Positions 11,985 to 22,918 of a DNA stretch of 64,000 nucleotides are shown here, piece by piece; the stretch's first letter is position 1, and the number at the start of each line of letters is the position of its first letter. The DNA is taken from positions 1,051,653-1,115,652 of the forward strand of contig RDEW01000016.1 in assembly GCA_011109175.1 (NCBI GenBank), read 5' to 3'. Below the pieces are notes generated by a model. The model ran no database searches, was not told where the DNA came from, and saw only the letters and a program-made list of their open reading frames with translations. Origin of the DNA: Dicyema japonicum. Taxonomy: Eukaryota; Dicyemida; Rhombozoa; Dicyemidae. Position numbers and translations under genes: made by a program.

Positions 11985-12545
11985 ACCTGGCGATTACCTC
12001 ATTCAAAAAAATATGGGCGAACTGGATACGGCGAAGGTACATAGGCACTCGCCTTCAATTCGGTTGTACAACTCTTTCAGCGAACCAATTTTGTTCTACA
12101 ACGCGGGAACCTGGAGCCTAACCACCAAAGAACTGGAAAAGCTCAACTCTTTCCACATAAAACAACTATGACTTCTCCTGGGCATCTAATGTTCGAAACG
12201 AATGACCAACGACGATCTCTACAGAATCACTCAAACATCACAGATTGGGAATAAAGTGACTTGGGCAAAATGGCAGCTTTGGACAGCTTCGGAAATAGAA
12301 CCAGCCAATCAGACCATGGAATCATTACTTCTCTATATTACACAAAACAACGTATCGAGGTCGACAAAGAACTCTTGCATAGGAAGAAAACAAATCTGGA
12401 GAGGATCTGGATGATCTGAGGGCGGTTGTGAGAAACAGGGGGAGGATGGAAACGACTTACAGCGCGTATCCTGAGATGTATGGCAAAAGTGGAACCTCAA
12501 ATTAATTAACTTTTCTGTTTCCGCGGACATTGCTATTAATAATAA
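11985..12545 (+). mobile_element. 3' fragment of a related TAA-tailed LINE
   Basis: Translation recovers LYNSFSEPILFYNAGTW, LEKLNSFHIKQL and MTNDDLYRITQT, the region after the reverse transcriptase in this LINE group. The fragment ends in attaataataat near 12,535, again a TAA-type tail. It is clearly diverged from copy A, so it is another subfamily. Several stops interrupt it. Confidence 0.75.
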
Positions 12546-12714
12546 TGTCTTTGATCAGATGCCCCATACAACGTGCTGCCCTATGACCCCCTCTAGGGAC
12601 TATTGAGAAAATTTAATTATAATTAAAGTTAATATATTTTGTATTTTTAAATTAAGTTAAAACATATTAAACCAAATTTCCATAGTAAAAATAATCAGTT
12701 ATAAACCGGAATTA

Positions 12715-13605
12715 ATGAAAACAATAAGCTTGAATACAATTGACGATAATGCTTATGCTCTCACCAAAACTGGGTTTCTTGGGAATAAAAGGGACACAAT
12801 GCTTATAAACGAGGTCATTAGAAAAGTACCAGTTATATAATATTCGAGGACAAACTTGGTCAAGGATTTATAAGAGGACATGCTATTCCGGAAGATGCGG
12901 TTTACGGAATACCCCCAATGACTCAAAAATTTCATGTTTCTGATGGTCTACGAAATATTAATACTCAGCTATGAGAGGATGGCCAGATTTGGGGACCTCA
13001 AAACAGAAGACCAAATCAGCGGAACGTGAACGGGACTTTATTGCAATGAATATTGCGGCCAATCAAGCAGGGGTCGTCACAGTAAAGAAATTGGCAGTTT
13101 TTATAAAACCCACGATATTCGCAAAAAATCGGCCAAAAAAGTTTCAAAAAATCAAATTCCTTTGAATCAATGGTCCATGGAATAAAATCAAGGTTGACTT
13201 TGCACGTGACTATTCTTAGGCCTTCCACCCCAATAAACCAAGTGTTAGAGCATAAATACCAAATGGATTACATCAATGATTTGCACAAAAAGCAGCAAAA
13301 ATTAGCGAATGAGAGTAGAAAGGTAGACAAAACTGATAAATTAGCATTCCAACGGAAATGAAGTTTACATGACAAAGACGACTTTCTGTCATCAACAAAT
13401 AGAACCAGAAGACCCCAGAAAATTGTGGCAGATGAAGAGGTTCAGAGATAATGTAGATTAAATTGATATTTGAAAGGCTGAGGCTCACCTCGATACATTC
13501 AGAAGCGAGAAGGAACGAACTCGGGCATTCAAAAAACACAATAATGAAAATATCATCAATTCTGGGCCTCTCGGATTAGGAGTCAATAAATTGCCGAAAT
13601 ATTAA
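12715..13605 (+). CDS. CFAP77: CFAP77, cilia- and flagella-associated protein
   Basis: Six exons spliced by eye give about 257 residues colinear with animal CFAP77, a protein of ciliary axonemal microtubules. Landmarks in order: KRDTMLINEVIRK, ERDFIAMNIAANQAG, KTHDIRK, SRPSTPINQVLEHKYQ, HLDTFRSEKERTRAFKKH. Introns: 12,826-12,848 (23), 12,946-12,968 (23), 13,193-13,219 (27), 13,323-13,344 (22), 13,453-13,476 (24). Within exon 3 the frame changes at a T run (13,098-13,102) and again at an A run (13,146-13,151). Adding one base at each restores the family alignment, so these look like homopolymer length errors rather than decay. The ATG at 12,715 opens the frame and TAA at 13,603-13,605 closes it. 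Family assignment rests on remembered similarity along the whole length. Confidence 0.87.
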
Positions 13606-14260
13606 TATTTCACTTAATTTTAACACTTAATTTAAATTAATGGAAATTTGTTCTGTTTTGAGACATTGACGTACATTGTACGAATTAAAACAGTTGTAGG
13701 ATCAGCATATATGATAATAAAAGATTTTCCACCACAGTACATAATCAACTGCAAATGAACCAGCATGAGTTAATATCAGTACTCTCATTATGTCGCCATA
13801 GAGAATTCGTACTCGTATAACCCGGGTAACCGGGGTCTCCTTGTTACATAATCCTTAACCGATGAATTTTTGATTTGTCTATGTGGGAACAAATTCATTC
13901 ACTTAAAATGAATTATTATCAAGGATCAGCCTCAACGATGGTCAACTCTCAAAAAGGAAAAAATACGAGACTTTGAAAGCAGTCCATATCCATAATTCCA
14001 ACTCACTAACCTTCTTGGGCGTCATCGAATCGTTGATAACAAAAAAAGAAAAAACAGCCGAGAAAAGGGGTGGGTGATTGTATTTCCACATAAATCCTAA
14101 GAGGAAATACGCTAATAAATTATTACAATGTTGAAAAGAAAATATTTATTAACAAAAATATACGACAGTGCGAGTTCCTAGGCGATCACAGAGTTAACAA
14201 CTTACACACACCATAACTATTTAACATCGTGGTGATAAAGCTACTTAAGCCCAAAAGCTC
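13606..14260. other. Intergenic, nothing recognised
   Basis: AT-rich sequence between CFAP77 and a LINE fragment. No open frame with recognisable content and no repeat shared with the rest of the window was found. Confidence 0.4.
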
Positions 14261-14264
14261 CCCG

Positions 14265-14570
14265 ACGGGATAACTATCTTCCCTTTCTCTCGTGGGAAAT
14301 GCTTGATTTGGGATGGAGCTTGCACAAACACTTTTTGCCAGCCAAAACTTTCAGACTCCGCGGCTGCACGGGTATTTGTGAATTCCAAAATAAGAAAATA
14401 CGAACCCGTTGTTGTTGAGACGAGTGGAGTCTTTGTCCCCAAGATGGTCTCTTGATCGCATGGATCTATAATATTAAAAGTGAGCAATGAGCGTCGGAAA
14501 ACCGAGTGGCTGTTCCAAAGGATTTCTCTGGCAGTTGTCAGGGAAAATACCCACTCAATTCTTTCTGCTG
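14265..14570 (+). pseudogene. C-terminal fragment of the YLDD/RPDG LINE-like family
   Basis: Plus-strand translation gives GITIFPFSRGKCLIWDGAC, SKIRKYE, VVVETSGVFVPK and TEWLFQRISLAVVREN. These match, block by block, the C-terminal module of the element at 61,362-62,850 (minus). There the same blocks follow the zinc-finger-like CRCG region. A frame change lies near 14,460. It is an isolated 3' fragment. Confidence 0.75.
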
Positions 14571-14949
14571 GGATATTTCGATTGTTTATTTACGTAATAA
14601 TTTTCTTATAAAAAAAATTACTACCATGAAAATTAATTGTCATAATAAATCAGTACAACAGCCATTCGTACGATTATTTACTACCAATTAAACACAAGGT
14701 TGAGTAGGTGGCATGGTTCTATTACACTAAATGTCTAATTGCCTCCTTCTTTTCACGAACATGTGCAAAATGACAGAATCGGGAAATGTCACATACAAAA
14801 TTATCACAAACTAAAAAAGGCAATGGTACATTTGTATCATATTCGAATGTTTTCCATCTCAAACAGTCAGTAATTCGATAGTTTTATTAATAAAGTCATG
14901 CATTAATGTGGATCTGATTAGTTGACCAATTAGTAGTTAATCGGTCGGT

Positions 14950-15720
14950 AGGATTAGGTGGTGATGCATCTTTCTCTCACGGAATATCTGCAGAGTAAAA
15001 CCTCTCAACTTCCTGACTCTTCTCTTGCATATACAAACCGACTGAAAGAGATATTGTATAATCTTTTCACTCTATCAAAACAAATCCAATAGAACCACAA
15101 AGGGTGCATTGTGAACAATTAAGAGTCCCCAACCGGTTTATGTCCAAAGAACTATTTAATGACCCTATTACATTTAACGGCGTTCTGGTCTGAATACGTG
15201 AATGAAAAATACATTAAAAATTGAGTTTACTCTCTTGAATAACTACGACATCCACATCATTCTTAGAAAGGAGTGCCCCTAGCTCCATGATTTTAGATTT
15301 GATTCCGTTGACGTTAGATAAGACGGACCTGGGTTCTCATGGATATCTCCGGAGTGTAGTCGTTGTACTTCCGTAGAAAAGTACCCACCAGTTGTCTGAG
15401 ATTGCTCTTAAACACAAATGAACTAAATGATCGAACTACTAGTGCCCTCAGTTTGGCACAGTGCTTCTTCTTTAAATCCACACAAGCCAGTACTGGCCAA
15501 GAAACTGTTCGACCCAGCTTTGTTTAGTTGTGAACATTTCTTGACTGAAATCCACTGTCATTTTGTATGCCCTTTTCTGGGTGGCCGCGATCTTAATGGA
15601 ATTAGTTCAAGAGATGAAGAGGTCCCACTAAGCACATGTGTTTGCAAGCCTAATTCTACGTCTATAATACGATAATACTCCACAATGCCAATATAACAAT
15701 TGTAATCATTTTGTAAAAAT
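14950..15720 (-). pseudogene. LINE fragment with the start of an AP-type endonuclease
   Basis: On the minus strand near 15,320-15,220 the translation NVNGIKSKIMEL...DVDVVVIQESKL is the N-terminal signature of AP-like endonucleases of LINEs. The upstream part (to about 15,700) is broken by stops and the downstream catalytic motifs are not recognisable. It is a dead fragment, possibly of the same group as the element at 46,550-49,260. Confidence 0.6.
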
Positions 15721-15817
15721 TATCAAATCACTCTTTAGTCTTTGTTTTCTCCTGAGGTGTCTCTTTTTCATGACAAACCCTCATTTATCCAAAAAAAATT
15801 ATTATTTTTTTATTTAT

Positions 15818-16030
15818 TAACCCCGGATACACCAAGAAAGAAGTTAAAGTAAACAACTAATTAAGTGTATCCAGTTTCCACTTCTACGAAAACAGAGTTT
15901 ATCCGGAATCAACATAAAGGGTAAAAGACGTCCATACTTGCAGTTGTGGAAACCCTCCAGTGGAGTGGGGGAGAGCAAATGATCCTTTTTCGTGCCGGCC
16001 TGGCACTGGGCGCCACCTAGACAGGTGGAT
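15818..16030. repeat. Dispersed repeat of about 200 bases, copy 1 (pair with 37,362-37,560)
   Basis: Starts ttatttattaaccccggata and later has gtatccagtttcca and gtggaaaccctccagtgg. The segment at 37,362-37,560 has the same landmarks in the same order with many differences. Non-coding as far as I can see. Probably an old short interspersed element or LINE 3' end. Confidence 0.55.
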
Positions 16031-16666
16031 CACATGACGCTACTCTAATAGGAAGAAAAAGGAGGAACAGAAAAACAGACGAACAAAACTGAAACTTCAA
16101 CCAATTAGCCACGAAGCACCACATGGGCCAAATGAAAAAAAGATGCCTTTCGGATTGTGAAGGTTTTCAGATTGTGAAGGAAATAAATATACTAATTTCA
16201 TTGTAATTAATTTATTTTTTAATATATAATAATAATCTCTCCATTTTCAGCAATATCCTTGTCGACATTATTCGTTCTCGTCAAGCGTTTTTGTTTGAGT
16301 TATTTTATCTTCATTAGCAAGTTCTTCCAGTTCTTTTTTGTACTCATACAAAACAGGATCTTGCATGAAATCTTCATTAGCAAATTAATCAAGACATTTA
16401 ATTGCCCATATCATTTTGAAACAATTTTTATTGTGTCTTTTTTACTTCATGCGTGAGATTTCATAATTATGGCCTTCCTTAAATTCACAAAATTTCTTAA
16501 AATTTTAATTTTCAAAAAATTTCGTTAAAAAGTGGCTTGGATCAGTAAAAAGACCAATTTAAACACAAAGAAAATCAATTGTAATTAATTAACACTATGC
16601 AAGCTGACTTCTCCTTTTTGGGCATTGGCCTTTTGTATCACTAACACTGTTCCCCTCGTATACCAC

Positions 16667-18530
16667 TTAAGAAAGCAAATCACTAGACAAGACAGCTGTT
16701 TCTCTTGGTTCTTCTTCTACGTCATCTTCTAGTTCAGAGCCTTTTGAAATAAAATGATTAGTCACTCTTGTAACCTCATCATCATAGTTACCAAGTTTCA
16801 GCCCATGTCTATGCTCGATTATCATGGTCTCTAAAGTTTTTTTAATCGTCATTGATTGTATGTACGCCCTTGTAGAGACATCCACGTTGAGTCTTTCCAT
16901 ATAGGACTTGTGGTACTTTGTTACTACTCCATTCCATGTCAAAACAATCGGAATTATTGTCACATTGGCCTTGTGAATTTGTGCTAGTTCTCCTGCCAGA
17001 AGGTCTTATTTGTGGAGTTTTTCCACTTAAACATGTTTTAGCAAATTTTGGGAAGTGATCCCTACTTGTATTTGTAGTGTTGTATCGACTTTTATTTCAA
17101 CTTTACTGTTTTACACAATCGATTGGACTGTATGTGTCTTTATCCTCTTGGCTTTTTTATTCCAAATTGACGACATAGTTGTATACATCTTACAACTTCG
17201 ATATGTCGCCGCATATACGCACCATCCTGGTACATCGTTGGTCAGACTACAATGACTGCAATTTGCTTTCATCTCTTCAAAGAACAGATTCCGATCCTGT
17301 ATCATGCAGTACATTGCTTCCGACCTTGGACTATTGTTTCCCCCAGTAAGCCATTCTGTTATCGACATTCGTATTTTCAAAACACTTAATTGAATGAAGC
17401 AATTTTTGATTAGTCCTCCAAATAATTCTTTCGATATTCTTTTATATTGTCAGTGTTAGATAGGTCATCCTTATTGTATTTGAGCGCAATAAATCTTGTG
17501 ATAGTAGTCATATGTGTTTTCCTTTAATTTAGGACCCGCAAGATTCCTGCCCTTCGAAGACACATGGAAGATTTCCTCTCGATAACTATGAAGAGAATCA
17601 ACTTTCTTGACAAAAAATCCATATACTCCATCACAACCTGAGGTCTTTCAATTCGGCGTATTGTGAATAATGTTCTTAACGAATTCAACTGTCATATCTA
17701 ACGGCAACTCCTCTGCTCCTGTTATTCGCCTCCCAAAAATATTTCTGTGAGAATAATTCTGATCCTTTTCATACATCTTTCCAAAATGACACGCACTCAT
17801 CTTCGGTAACTTTACAATCACTATTATTGACGTCATTGTTGAGCCTTCGATAAAACCTCCTCTTGTTCAGCTCAAAATAAAAATTATCTCGTCTAAAGGA
17901 TTTTCTTGATTCATGAATTGAGATTTTTTTCTCCATGATTTTGATTTTGTCATCAATTAGGGTAGAGATCCATTTCAGTTCTCCCATCTTTGATTTCTTG
18001 TATTCAAACGAGCACAAAACATAAGGCGTTCTCTTCTTCCCTTGACTGCTTCCCTGTAAACTCATAGACTAAGGCACAATTTTCTTTGAAATTGGCAATT
18101 CTCTTCTCCACGTTTTCCATCCAACAGCTTTAACTGATTGCTTCTTTGTCAAATTTTCATATACGCATTGTGCAGCATAAATTATGTAAGTTATCTCATT
18201 CATGTCCGTTGGCGGAGATGATGACACATAATTTAATATCACTGCATTTAATGTAGTGAGAACATTCTTTTTAAGCAACTTAAATGGAATCTGGGTTTCC
18301 TTCCATCTCGGGGAACTGATTAAACTCTCTCAATTTGAAAATAAAACTCTTCTTTGCATCTTCCATACATGGAAATTTCTGTTTTTGGTGAGTTGTTATC
18401 TGAGCCTTCTGATCCGATTATTTACATTCAATAGTTTTCTAACGCCGAGTATACTGGAGAAACGAGCATTGAATTGCTGGACGATGAGACTACATCCACC
18501 CGAGGGATTCTCCCGAATCTCCTTTTAGCA
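16667..18530 (-). pseudogene. Decayed R2-like LINE, second relic
   Basis: Read right to left it shows pieces colinear with the better copy at 19,203-22,335: NEITYIIYAAQCVYENLTKK (about 18,210), HESRKSFRRDNFYFELNKRR (about 17,910), NNSPRSEAMYCMIQDRNLFF (about 17,330) and AYIQSMTIKKTLETM (about 16,870). The reverse transcriptase palm between about 17,700 and 17,400 is missing. Frames are broken throughout, so it is inactive. Confidence 0.82.
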
Positions 18531-18783
18531 GAGTTGACAACCATTGAGATCCACTTGATCCTGTCACTAATCGAATCTCAGTGATTACTGCTTTAAGGTA
18601 CAGCAGATGAGCAGGAACATTTCCCACAAGAGATTGTATGCTAGTGTCATCTGATGACACGTAGGAAGGGAAGCGACTTATGTCTTATGAGCCGCAATGT
18701 TTCTGCTGCTACGGTTTTGAGACAAATTGGCCTCTCAAAGTGGAGTATTTCCTTTCCTCAAGAGGTTTCAGCTCTCGTTGAAG

Positions 18784-19201
18784 CTGATCCTACATGGGTA
18801 GCTGTCAGCGTGAGGTCGGAAATAATGAAGCCATCAAAGCGAGTTATGTCACAGGCCTTTTTTTCAAGAAAATCGTCCTGTCAGGTATTTTTTACCTTTT
18901 AAGTTAAAAGAATCTTCCTGTCAGGCTTATTGTTTGTGATGTCAAGTCCGGGGACTCCAGCTGCACAAAATATCTGCTGGTTTCGAGTCTTTCCGCAATT
19001 ATTGAATTCAAAAGTCTTTGTTCAGTACTTTTATAAACGCTAAGTTGGCAAGAGATGCGTAAAATACTTTCCGCATTCTCATCGTTGGCTCATGCAAATA
19101 TTAAGCCCTAGATGGGGGAAGGTTCTCTTATTCGTGTAAGTCATCCAAGAATGTACCTCTGAATCAAGCACCACTCTCACTATATTCGAAAGTTATATAT
19201 G
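18784..19201. repeat. Left member of a long duplicated flank around the R2-like LINE
   Basis: This segment (starting gctgatcctacatgggtagc) recurs at 22,335-22,676 on the other side of the LINE. Differences are scattered substitutions and an extra piece of about 75 bases near 18,890-18,970 in this copy. It ends at the N at 19,202, exactly where the LINE begins. Confidence 0.8.
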
Positions 19202-19202
19202 N

Positions 19203-22200
19203 AAAAAAAAAAGCCCACTTTATTTTAACAAACAATAAAAAAGTTAATATATTTAATAATCAACAACCTTCCTCGCCTGCCTGTTCGCCAGCCTCCTCAG
19301 GCAGGTTCGATTCTGGTTGCTGAAACAACTCCGAGAGCGCGCTTTGTCTAATTGAACCCTCTGCCCATATGGCATCTCAGGGCTCTGCCTCCTATACTCC
19401 AGTGTCAGGCTCTCTAGGGTCCGCTTTAACACAGTGGACTGTAGATAGGCCTGGAGCTTCCTATCTACCCCCAACTGCTTCAGATAACCCTTGTGGTACT
19501 TTGTTGCAATTCCTTCCCACGTCATTACTATAGGAATAACGAGGACCTTGCAACCAAGCATCTGCCCCATCTCGTTTGCAAGAAAGTCATACTTCCTTTT
19601 TTTCTCCACCTCCACAGTCTGCAAACGGTCTTGAGACGTGATGCCAACCTCTATGATAAGGACTTGGCCAGACTCCTTATCGTGTACCACAATGTCCGGT
19701 TTATTGTGCTTGACTAGCACCGAGGTACGGATAACACTGTCTACCTTAATTTGGACCCTGGTGTTCTCTACTACAGATTGCACCTTATGAGTCCGCAACT
19801 TTCTGGTGTGGCGAATACCATACTTATTGCATAGTAGAAGATGAAGACTCCTTACTACCTCGTTGTGCCTCCACACATAGTCGTGGCAGAGCATGGATCC
19901 ACATCGAGTGGCTAAATGATCAACCGACATGCTCCTTGACTTACAGTGGGGACATGTATTTGTTGATCGACCCCAAAAAATATTGCGGTCTTGCATATAC
20001 GTGTACAACGCCTCCGATCGAGGTGAGTTGTCACCGTATTTTAGCCATATTGTCGACGACTTAAGGTCGACATGTGGGTTGTCCAATGCTCTGAAGAGGA
20101 CCTTATGAAGGCTTTTTAAGTTGATCTTTTCCATCAAATTATTATATTGTAATTCGATCAACGCCTTCACATTTACTAGCCCACCATCATCAACACCATA
20201 CTTAGCAGACAAAAAAGGTCTGATAGTGCCTAGGTGGGTTGCCCGTGTTTTCTCGGTCGTTATTATGGCGTGCTTCCTAGCAGACACACTTGACCCAGCT
20301 ATCAGGGTGTCGTGCATTCGCATTAGGATACGCTCACTTAGTTGGACTACTCCACACAGTCCACGGCCGAATTTATCACGGGGTAAATATAGTCTCTCCT
20401 TATTGGCTGCCAACACATGGACATGGTTCTCTCTGAGTACTCCACGGATCATAACATCCATCTCATCATACTCTTTGGGCTCAAACCCACAACACCCTAT
20501 GTATTAGTTTAGCAGCGAGACAGCATACTCATTTAATGCTAGGGACAAATTCCTTGCATTTAGAGACGTCTTACACAATAACGCTGCCTTTACGGATCCT
20601 TTCAGTATTTGTCGCTTTGTCTCAGGCATTATAAGGGACTTTGGAGATTCGGTAACACCCAGATACTTATATCCTTCGTGTTCCTCTAGGACTCTTACTA
20701 ACTCGCTACATACTTGCGTGTTAGTCGCAGACTTTGAATAATTCAAATCTAGTCCTATACTCTCAAAGAATTCCCTGGCACAGACCCCCATGGAGTAGAG
20801 CTCCTCGGCTGTTCGAGCATACATTTTCAGGTCATCGATAAAAAGAAGGTGATTTGTACTGAAACAACCCCTTCACAATGAACTGGTATTTGCTCAAACC
20901 GGTCATTGAGGCGGCGACTCAATGGCTCCAAACAGAGAACAAAGAGCAGCGGAGACATGCTATCCCCCTGAAGGATCCCCCTCTTGAGTTTTACCTCGCC
21001 TATCCGGTGCCTATTATAGTTCAGATGAATACTCCACCTATTCATCACAGCCACTACAAAGCTGATGAACCACACAGGCATACACAGACTGTGTAGGCAC
21101 TCGACAAGGTAAGAATGATCAACTGAATCGTAAGCCTTCTTCACATCCACCCACATAGACAAAAGTGAGTTTCCGTGAGACACAGAAAGGCATTTGTTGA
21201 TCAAAGCCTGCTCTTTTGCCCCCTGACAATTTCGCACAGTACCCAACTGATTCTCGGAGAGAATCCCATTTGCTTCTACAAAGCTCCTGACCTCATTAGC
21301 CACCAATTTGGTCATCAGTTTATACAGGGTTGGCATGCAGGTTATCGGTCGATAATCTGCAGCAGACTGAGGGTTGTCCAGCTTTGGGATCAAATAAGTT
21401 GTCCCTGTGCAGGCCCAATCAGGAATCGTTTCCGGGTTAGTGATGCTTTTCTGTAATACACGACACATAGACTCGTGCAATGAAGTGCATCTTTTGATAA
21501 AGAAATTATAAACTTTATCGACCCCAGTCGTTTTCCAATCAGGGATATGTCTCACTATCGCCTCAAATTTCTTGCGAAAATCGAAAATTCCGCAAGATTC
21601 CACCAAGAAAGAAGCGGCGCTGTACGGGACATTTCCTCTGCGTGGTTTAGCCTCCCACATACTACCCCATGTGGAAAGCATTTCCGCGTCATGCTGGGAA
21701 CATACACTATGGCCATTTTCGTGTAGGCGACGGTAAAACAATCTGCGATTAAACTCAAACAGATTATTTTCTCTCCTTCTCTTACACCGACTTTCATGTG
21801 TATAGAGTTTCCTCTTATACACCATTATTGCCCCCTCTAACTCCACCTTTGCTTTCCTCAACTCTTTGAGGTCCCATTTGGGAACACGGAGTTTACTAAT
21901 TAGCCCCTTTATTATAGGCGGTGCTTTTCTTCTAACCCCTCTCGCCACACTACTTATGTGCCCCTCCAGTGCTTCCAGCTCAGTCTGTCTCCAAGCAATC
22001 TTGGCACAGATCTGCTCCCTCCATTTACTGGGTGGTCTGGGCTTGTCCGTCAATTCCTCATAGGTGATCTGTGCTGCACACAGCACTAGGGAGATGTCAC
22101 CCAGTGACCCTACTGGCTTAGCCTCCACCGCATAAGCCACAGCCTTATTGATACAGGTTAACACTACCGTTAACCTTACAATGAGACATCTTGCGGGTAA

Positions 22201-22335
22201 ATCTACGGTCCTCAAGTGGGAGATCTGCCGCTGCAGCGAGATTCCGCGCAAAGACCTCATAAACATGCTTGAGCGGCAGCGTATCACAGCTCTGGTGCTC
22301 GTGCTCTCTTTGTCAGTTGTGAAACAGTTGTGATC
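19203..22335 (-). mobile_element. R2-like LINE, nearly intact copy
   Basis: About 3.1 kb, sense on the minus strand. The 3' end (19,203 side) ends in a run of ten T in the sense direction, next to the N. The single long coding region (22,287-19,253) has a reverse transcriptase followed by a CCHC zinc finger and a PD-(D/E)xK type nuclease. This is the layout of early-branching LINEs such as R2, which cleave specific sites. Nothing resembling ribosomal DNA is seen at either flank. It is the best preserved of three copies here. Confidence 0.88.
19253..22287 (-). pseudogene. R2-like LINE polyprotein with one frameshift and one stop
   Basis: Reading 22,287 to 19,253: a basic N-terminal region; reverse transcriptase with YRPITCMPTLYKL (about 21,340), WVDVKKAYDSVDH (about 21,140), RGILQGDSMSPLLFVL (about 20,970) and the catalytic FIDDLKMYA (about 20,835); zinc finger CPHC-x8-HLATRC (about 19,950-19,900); then the nuclease core KPDIVV...VLIIEVGIT (about 19,700-19,640), a PD-x14-E arrangement. 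The frame shifts by one base immediately before FIDD (about 20,850). A TAA at 20,504-20,506 interrupts the same frame that otherwise runs on to the end. With only two breaks, one in a run-rich stretch, it is either newly dead or intact with sequencing errors. The start at 22,287 is the first ATG; any earlier N-terminal part is absent. Confidence 0.85.
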
Positions 22336-22676
22336 AGCTGGTCCTACATGGGTAGCTGTCAGCGTGAGGTTGGAAATTATGAAGCCATCAAAACGAGTTA
22401 TGTCACAGGCCTTCTTTTCAAGAAAATCGTCCTGTCAGGTATTTCTTAAAATATCTGCTGGTTTCGAGTCTTTCCGCAATTATTAAATTCAACAGTCTTT
22501 GTTTAGTACTTTTATAAACGCTAGGTTGGCAAGAGATGCGTAAAGTACTTTCCGCATTCTCATCGTTGGCTCATGCAAATATTAAGCCCTAGATGGGGAA
22601 GGTTCTTATTCGTGTAAGTCATCCAAGAATGTACCTCTGAATCAAGCACCACTCTCACTATATTCGAAAGTTATAT
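22335..22676. repeat. Right member of the duplicated flank around the R2-like LINE
   Basis: Near-copy of 18,784-19,201, starting gctggtcctacatgggtagc and running to gaaagttatatatg. Beyond this point the sequence (tctactgatg) differs from what follows the left copy, which is the N and the LINE. See the left member. Confidence 0.8.
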
Positions 22677-22918
22677 ATGTCTACTGATGTTGATTTAATT
22701 TAGATTTGATCCCCCCAACGGCATTGGCAAAAATAGATTGTCCCAGTCGTGTTGTTTGGTTTTTTTGGGTCCTGTGGTTTAGGTATATCCAAATTTTTCA
22801 AAAAAAAGTTTACTAGTGGCTCGCACTGAGAATAATGCAAGTTAGGCAGCAGTGATAAAAAGGACAAGAAAAAACCGTAATAAAACAGAATTCATTGAAA
22901 GGAAAGAGTAAATAACAA

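Noticed and set aside
15427-15675. Plus-strand 82-residue frame
   Set aside because: The opposite strand carries LINE endonuclease remains in the same region, and the plus frame has no recognisable content.
18784-22676. LTR retrotransposon with ~340-base terminal repeats
   Set aside because: The enclosed coding region is a non-LTR reverse transcriptase with a CCHC finger and restriction-like nuclease; there is no protease, RNase H or integrase and no primer-binding site next to the left repeat.
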